Notes under the pieces: generated by a model
Told to the model about the DNA's origin: nothing
The model's database searches: none
Seen by the model: only the letters and a program-made list of their open reading frames with translations
Source: Streptomyces sulfonofaciens
GTDB taxonomy: Bacteria; Actinomycetota; Actinomycetes; Streptomycetales; Streptomycetaceae
Direction of reading: 5' to 3'
DNA: 37,044 bases
NCBI RefSeq assembly: GCF_014656295.1
Contig: NZ_BNCD01000037.1
Span: 1-37,044 of the forward strand
Program-made: the position numbers and the translations under genes
Shown: piece after piece, positions 33,450 through 37,044 of the stretch
Layout of the letters: the number at the start of each line of letters is the position of its first letter
Numbering within the stretch: the stretch's first letter is position 1

Positions 33450-33843
33450 GTGTCGGCAACGCGTGCAGGCCGTCTGCTCGGCGCGAGCATGCAGTCGGCC
33501 GCCGGAGCCGCCTTCGCCCTCGCCGGCGCCGCCCGCCCGACCGGCCACCCCGGCGGCGGACCCGTCGACCCGCAACTGCTCCATCGGCATGTCCGCCGGC
33601 CAGAGCTGCCTGGGGCACACCGCGTACAGCAGCACATGGCGCGACCCGCATCCAAGGGGCCCAGGGCTGCGCCGCCCCGGCGCCCCGGTCTTCCTCACCG
33701 TCCACGCACCGGGCCCGGGCGGCGTCCTTGACCGCCCGCGGAGGCCGTACCCCGCGCGGGTCACCTGGTTCCCCGGGCGAAGCCGTCGCCCTGACGGGCG
33801 CCCAGGATGCTCAGGCACCGTGCCCCGCCGAGCGGGGCACGGG
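33450..33843. other. Gene-free stretch
   Basis: Proline/alanine/arginine-rich translations on all frames and no motif. Convergent ends of the oxidoreductase and the small protein lie on either side. Near 33835 GAGCGGGGCACGGGCTACGG is seen, but no clear terminator. Confidence 0.35.
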
Positions 33844-34134
33844 CTACGGTCTGTCGCCGGAGTAGTGGAGGCGGCACACGACGCCGGGGCCGGGTGTGCG
33901 GGGTTCGCCGGGGCGCGGGTCGTACAGCGACCGGCCACCGGGGAACTGTCCGAGCTCGGTGGACAGGGCGGCGCCGTCGTCGATCTCCTCGGGCCGCCAG
34001 CCCGTGATGTCCAGCAGCAGTCCGTCCAGCGGCCCGCCTACGAGTGAGGCGTACGTCTGGTGCGGCAGCGGGCCGGGGTCCTCGTGGTCGCGGCCGTAGA
34101 CCCGGCCGCGCAGCAACTGCTCATCGCTGTTCAT
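33844..34134 (-). CDS. Small conserved protein of unknown function
   Basis: The protein is 96 residues from ATG 34134 (MNSDEQLLRGRVYGRDHEDP). Upstream open frame to 34326 is low-complexity and left out. The core has the patterned stretch LPHQTYASLVGGPLDGLLLD, ITGWRPEEIDDGAALSTELG, QFPGGRSLYDPRPGEPRTPG and ends CRLHYSGDRP. I have the impression that close relatives are common across Streptomyces, but I know no function. It is soluble, with no signal peptide. It stands alone upstream of the secreted peptidase gene, on the same strand. Confidence 0.7.
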   Translation of the reverse strand: MNSDEQLLRGRVYGRDHEDPGPLPHQTYASLVGGPLDGLLLDITGWRPEEIDDGAALSTELGQFPGGRSLYDPRPGEPRTPGPGVVCRLHYSGDRP

Positions 34135-34511
34135 CCGTCCAGCTTCGCAGCCACCACCGACAACGCGGTCGGGTGGCAGGTCCGGTTCGGGTGGAGGCCG
34201 GGCCCGTCGTGTCAACCCGGCTTCGGCATGGCCTCCAGGAGCCGGTGGTTCCCGCCGTGGCCGGCGCCCCGCCGCTGCCGGCGGTCGGACCGCTGTCGGG
34301 TCCGTGGGGCGGGGTACTGGTCGCAACGGTGGTACGCCAGTTCGGCGGGCGCGGACATGGTTTCGCCCTCGGCGGGGCGGTCCCGGGGGTGCTCGACCTG
34401 CCGTCCGGCGGGGGCTGCGTCGAGGGCCGGTCGAAATGAGTGTCGATGGTGAGCGGCAGCGGGGGCGTTGTACGGCATACGGTTGGCAGGCCCGGCGGTA
34501 CGACGGGTGAG
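34135..34511. other. Gene-free stretch
   Basis: Valine/proline/glycine-rich translation on the plus strand (34200-34430, for example FGGRGHGFALGGAVPGVL) could be an old coding scrap, but there is no family match by eye, no clear start and no ribosome site. Confidence 0.35.
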
Positions 34512-35888
34512 TCAGTAGGAGCAGCCGCTGGTGGGGAGGGTGCTGGGCGCCGGCGGGGTCACGCCGTCGTACAGGTCGAGAAGCATCTGCTGGGGGCAGT
34601 GCTTGACCCCGCCCACGCGTATCTCGAAGTGCAGGTGCGGACCGGTGGAATCGCCCGTGTTGCCTGATTCCCCCAGGTACTGTCCCGGTGACACGGTGGC
34701 CCCGGCGGCCACTTGCCGGGTGTCGAGGTGGCCGTAGACATAGGTGGTGCCGTCGGCGTCCGTGATGGTGAGGCCGTTCCCGAAGCCGCCCCCGATATAG
34801 CCGACCGTGCCGCGGGTCACCGCGTACACGGGGGTGCCGATCGGGACCTGGATATCGATGGCTGAGTAGTCGTGGTGGGGGTCGTCCAGTTCGCTGCGTG
34901 AGACGGCCGAGTGGGGCAGGACATAGGCGTACTGCCGGTTGACGCAGGTGGCGGTCTCGGGTTCGGCGGACAACAGCGTCTGCGTCCAGCCGGAGGCATC
35001 GACCGGATCGTCGGTGTGGTAAGTGATGTCCGCGCCCGAGCCGTCATCGGGGTTGAGGTCCTGGTACCAGTACATGCCACCGGCGGCCGTAACGCCGTAG
35101 TAGAGCCCCGCGCCCGGTGAGACCAGCGCGTCGAAGCCCGACCAGTTGGCCGCGGCGAGGAGGTTCCCGTTCCACCCGCCGACAGCGTCGATCCGGTACT
35201 CCACGAGGCGTCCGTCCGCGGTGTTGGCGAGCAGCCGGTCGTCACCGGTGGACGTGAGCGCCTTGAGGACGAATCCGTTGCCGATCTCGCGCCGCTGGCC
35301 TATGTGCTGGGCTCCGGCGGGTTTGGGCTGTGAGACGAGGTACTGGCTCAGGACTCCTCCGGCTGTGCCGTAGAGGTGGCCGTGACCGTCGTAGACGAGC
35401 TTGTCGTGGGTCCAGCCGGTGCCGATCTGCACCGGTGCGCCCAACAGCTCTAGGGACAGGTTGTTGGTCTTTATGTCGACCCGGTAGAGCGTGCCGGCGT
35501 TGTCGGTGACCAGTACGGTGTTGAAGTTGAGGGTCGCCATGGCCTTGGGGACGAAGCCCAGGCCGGGACCGATCAGGGTCTTGAGCCGGTCACCGGTCGA
35601 GGGGTCAAGCTGGGAGTAGGTCAGGCGACCATCCGCCAAGGCTCCGTATATGGACACCGACCCGGAGCAGTCAGCTTTGACTGAGGCCGCTTCGGCACTT
35701 CTGACCGCCGTGCCGGCCAAGGCTGCTCGGGCGTCTCTGAGCACCGTTGCGGGTAACACCGCTCGGGCACCTCTGAACACCGTGCCGGCATAGGCCGCAT
35801 GCGTCGCACCGGTAAGGGCGGTCAGACCGAGGGTCAGGGCGCTCGCGACGAGTGCGCTGAAGGCGCCGCGGACCATGCTGTTCTTCAA
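34512..35888 (-). CDS. Secreted M23-family peptidase with an N-terminal beta-propeller (tachylectin-like) domain
   Basis: The protein is 458 residues if it starts at TTG 35888, seven bases after GGAGG; the ATG four codons later lacks such a site. The signal peptide is VRGAFSALVASALTLGLTAL, cleaved near ATHAAYA. Residues 35-70 are three imperfect 12-residue repeats (GTVFRGARAVLPATVLRDAR). A six-bladed-type domain of about 230 residues follows (DGRLTYSQLDPSTGDRLKTL; HDKLVYDGHGHLYGTAGGVL; YWYQDLNPDDGSGADITYHT). The C-terminal M23 domain has zinc ligands in HHDYSAIDIQVPIGTPVYAV (HxxxD) and HLHFEIRVG (HxH). It probably binds sugars and cuts peptidoglycan cross-links outside the cell, of self or competitors. 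Confidence 0.85.
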   Translation of the reverse strand: MKNSMVRGAFSALVASALTLGLTALTGATHAAYAGTVFRGARAVLPATVLRDARAALAGTAVRSAEAASVKADCSGSVSIYGALADGRLTYSQLDPSTGDRLKTLIGPGLGFVPKAMATLNFNTVLVTDNAGTLYRVDIKTNNLSLELLGAPVQIGTGWTHDKLVYDGHGHLYGTAGGVLSQYLVSQPKPAGAQHIGQRREIGNGFVLKALTSTGDDRLLANTADGRLVEYRIDAVGGWNGNLLAAANWSGFDALVSPGAGLYYGVTAAGGMYWYQDLNPDDGSGADITYHTDDPVDASGWTQTLLSAEPETATCVNRQYAYVLPHSAVSRSELDDPHHDYSAIDIQVPIGTPVYAVTRGTVGYIGGGFGNGLTITDADGTTYVYGHLDTRQVAAGATVSPGQYLGESGNTGDSTGPHLHFEIRVGGVKHCPQQMLLDLYDGVTPPAPSTLPTSGCSY

Positions 35889-36420
35889 CGTTGTACCTCC
35901 GAGGTCTGGGGTGCGGTGGCGCCCGCTGCCGAGGACGGACGTGGTGGCGCGGGACGCGCCGGTGAGCCCGTCTGCACACCGGCGCGTCCGAGAGTCCACC
36001 AAGAGTGGGAGGAACAGCCTCGACGTAACCAGGTCGTTACATGAACATGTCACTATGGCCGACCGGTGTTCTCAGGCCGACCTGGGATCGACTTGACCGG
36101 TCGGCACTTGCACGTGCGCGACGGGCCTGGACCCGCAGCACGTGCGCCCGGAGACACGGAGTGCGCCGGCTCCTTTCACCTCCGTCCGGCCCGGGCACCC
36201 GCGGCACGGCGTTCCCCAGCGGCATCTCCAGGGCGTCCGAAAGCGGATCGCGGTGGCTGGTCGAGCGGCAGCCTGACCAGCTCGGCGGGGGCAGGGCGGG
36301 CCGGCAGGGGGCGGGGCGGGCCAGCAGGGCACTACCCGGAAGCGGACGTCCTTGTGTCCTGAGTCCGCTCTTTCCGTCGGGCGGTTTTACGGGGCGCCCT
36401 GGAGCGAAGCTTGTACCGGG
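35889..36420. other. Spacer between the peptidase and PKS genes
   Basis: It holds the peptidase leader and probable promoter, the palindrome pair at 36025-36050, and GC-rich sequence with GGGCGGGCCGGCAGGGGGCG-type runs at 36285-36330 that could hinder transcription beyond the PKS stop. No gene is supportable. Confidence 0.4.
36025..36050. promoter_or_regulatory. Two adjoining palindromes upstream of the M23 peptidase
   Basis: GTAAC (36025-36029) pairs with GTTAC (36036-36040), and ACATG (36039-36043) pairs with CATGT (36046-36050). They lie about 140-160 bases before the TTG start in an otherwise GC-rich spacer and are candidate regulator sites. Confidence 0.4.
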
Positions 36421-37044
36421 CTACGGGGCGATTTCCGTCTGGATGTACTCGGCGAGTTCGACCGTGGTGGGGTAGTCGAAGACGAGGGTGCTGCTCAACC
36501 GCAGTCCGGTGAGCGCGTTGAGACGGTTGCGGAGTTCCACGGCCATCAGGGAATCGAAGCCGAGGTCCGGGAATTCGGAGTCGACGTCGACCTCCGCGAC
36601 GCAATCATATCCGAGGACGGCGGCCACCTCACTGCGGACGACGTCCAGGAGGGAGCGAGCGCCGTTCGGTCCGTTCAGGTCGGTGAGGTGGTCTTCCAGG
36701 CCGACGGAGGACGCTGGTGTCTGCTGGGCGTCGGTGCCGGTGTCGTTGACCAGGCCGGTGAGAACGGGTGGGAGGTGTCCGTTGGTGGCGGCGGTGCGCA
36801 GGGCAACCGGGTCCAGGCGGGCAGTGACCAGAGCTGCCTCGGTTGTAGTGGCTATGGCTGTGTCGAAGAGGGCCAGCGCGTCCGATGTCGCCAGTGGGGC
36901 AATACCCGTACGAGCCAGACGCGCCCGATCCACCGCCCCCAACTGACCCGTCATACCACTCGACTCGCCCCACAACCCCCAAGCAAGAGAATGCGCAGGC
37001 AAACCCAACCCACGACGATACCTCGCCAACTCATCCAGAAAAGC
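36421..37044 (-). CDS. C-terminal end of a modular type I polyketide synthase (KR-ACP), partial
   Basis: The frame enters at the window edge and stops at 36421-36423. The first part is the end of a ketoreductase domain (FLDELARYRRGLGLPAHSLA, WGLWGESSGMTGQLGAVDRA RL, LFDTAIATTTEAALVTARLD). After a linker comes an acyl carrier protein: RSLLDVVRSEVAAVLGYDCV, then LGFDSLMAVELRNRLNALTG, where the Ser of GFDSL carries the phosphopantetheine arm, and STLVFDYPTTVELAEYIQ. The protein ends only a few residues after the ACP: no thioesterase and no recognisable docking helix. It is probably the end of one subunit of a larger assembly line lying beyond the window. Confidence 0.93.
   Translation of the reverse strand, partial: AFLDELARYRRGLGLPAHSLAWGLWGESSGMTGQLGAVDRARLARTGIAPLATSDALALFDTAIATTTEAALVTARLDPVALRTAATNGHLPPVLTGLVNDTGTDAQQTPASSVGLEDHLTDLNGPNGARSLLDVVRSEVAAVLGYDCVAEVDVDSEFPDLGFDSLMAVELRNRLNALTGLRLSSTLVFDYPTTVELAEYIQTEIAP

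Noticed and set aside
1..37044. tRNA or rRNA genes
   Set aside because: No GGTTCGAATCC-type T-arm with a matching acceptor stem or rRNA-like stretch was noticed; a tRNA scan would be decisive.

Overview
The window is high-GC actinobacterial DNA, almost certainly from a linear Streptomyces replicon. The best evidence is an intact tap-tpg operon (20628-23324, minus strand), which encodes the telomere-associated protein and the terminal protein that finish replication of linear Streptomyces chromosomes and plasmids. Snapalysin, mycothiol-linked enzymes, an MmyB-type XRE regulator, a modular PKS end and a dense IS load fit a chromosome arm or a large linear plasmid.

Layout. 1-4.6 kb is mobile-element debris: a regulator/transposase chimeric ORF, a frameshifted gene remnant, one unknown intact gene (3209-3784), and a truncated Mu/rve-type transposase joined to an IS5 scrap. 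4.8-6.8 kb holds a two-gene membrane-protein operon divergent from a TetR regulator, with a cluster of palindromes between them. 6.9-10.1 kb holds an IS5-family element with a frameshifted transposase, an IS5 end remnant, a DinB gene with a TTA codon, and a second IS5 element carrying a DUF6228 gene between its terminal repeats. 10.6-14.5 kb is a metabolic cassette (broken SDR, maleylpyruvate-isomerase-like enzyme, crotonase) divergent from a LysR regulator. 14.5-16.3 kb is an IS630 element nested in a truncated IS5 transposase. 16.9-20.5 kb has snapalysin, a decayed region, and an epimerase-like SDR divergent from an XRE regulator. 20.6-23.3 kb is tpg-tap. 24.0-24.4 kb is a small secreted protein.

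24.7-33.3 kb is a coherent amine/polyamine catabolic island: Lrp regulator, class III aminotransferase and PuuB-like FAD oxidoreductase on the minus strand, divergent from a PatD-like aldehyde dehydrogenase, an APC permease and a second FAD oxidoreductase. The likely flow is amine import, oxidation or transamination to an aminoaldehyde, then oxidation to GABA or a similar acid. 33.3-37.0 kb holds a minisatellite, a small conserved protein, a secreted M23 peptidase and the C-terminus (KR-ACP) of a type I PKS cut by the window edge.

The most notable structures are the IS5 element with its DUF6228 passenger (19-bp ends, TAA target duplication), the telomere operon with iterated repeats upstream, two 45-bp direct repeats bracketing about 10.4 kb between the DUF6228 element and tpg, and several recent lesions (a 99-bp duplication and single-base frameshifts). 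All functional names rest on recognising protein sequence by eye. No database search was run.
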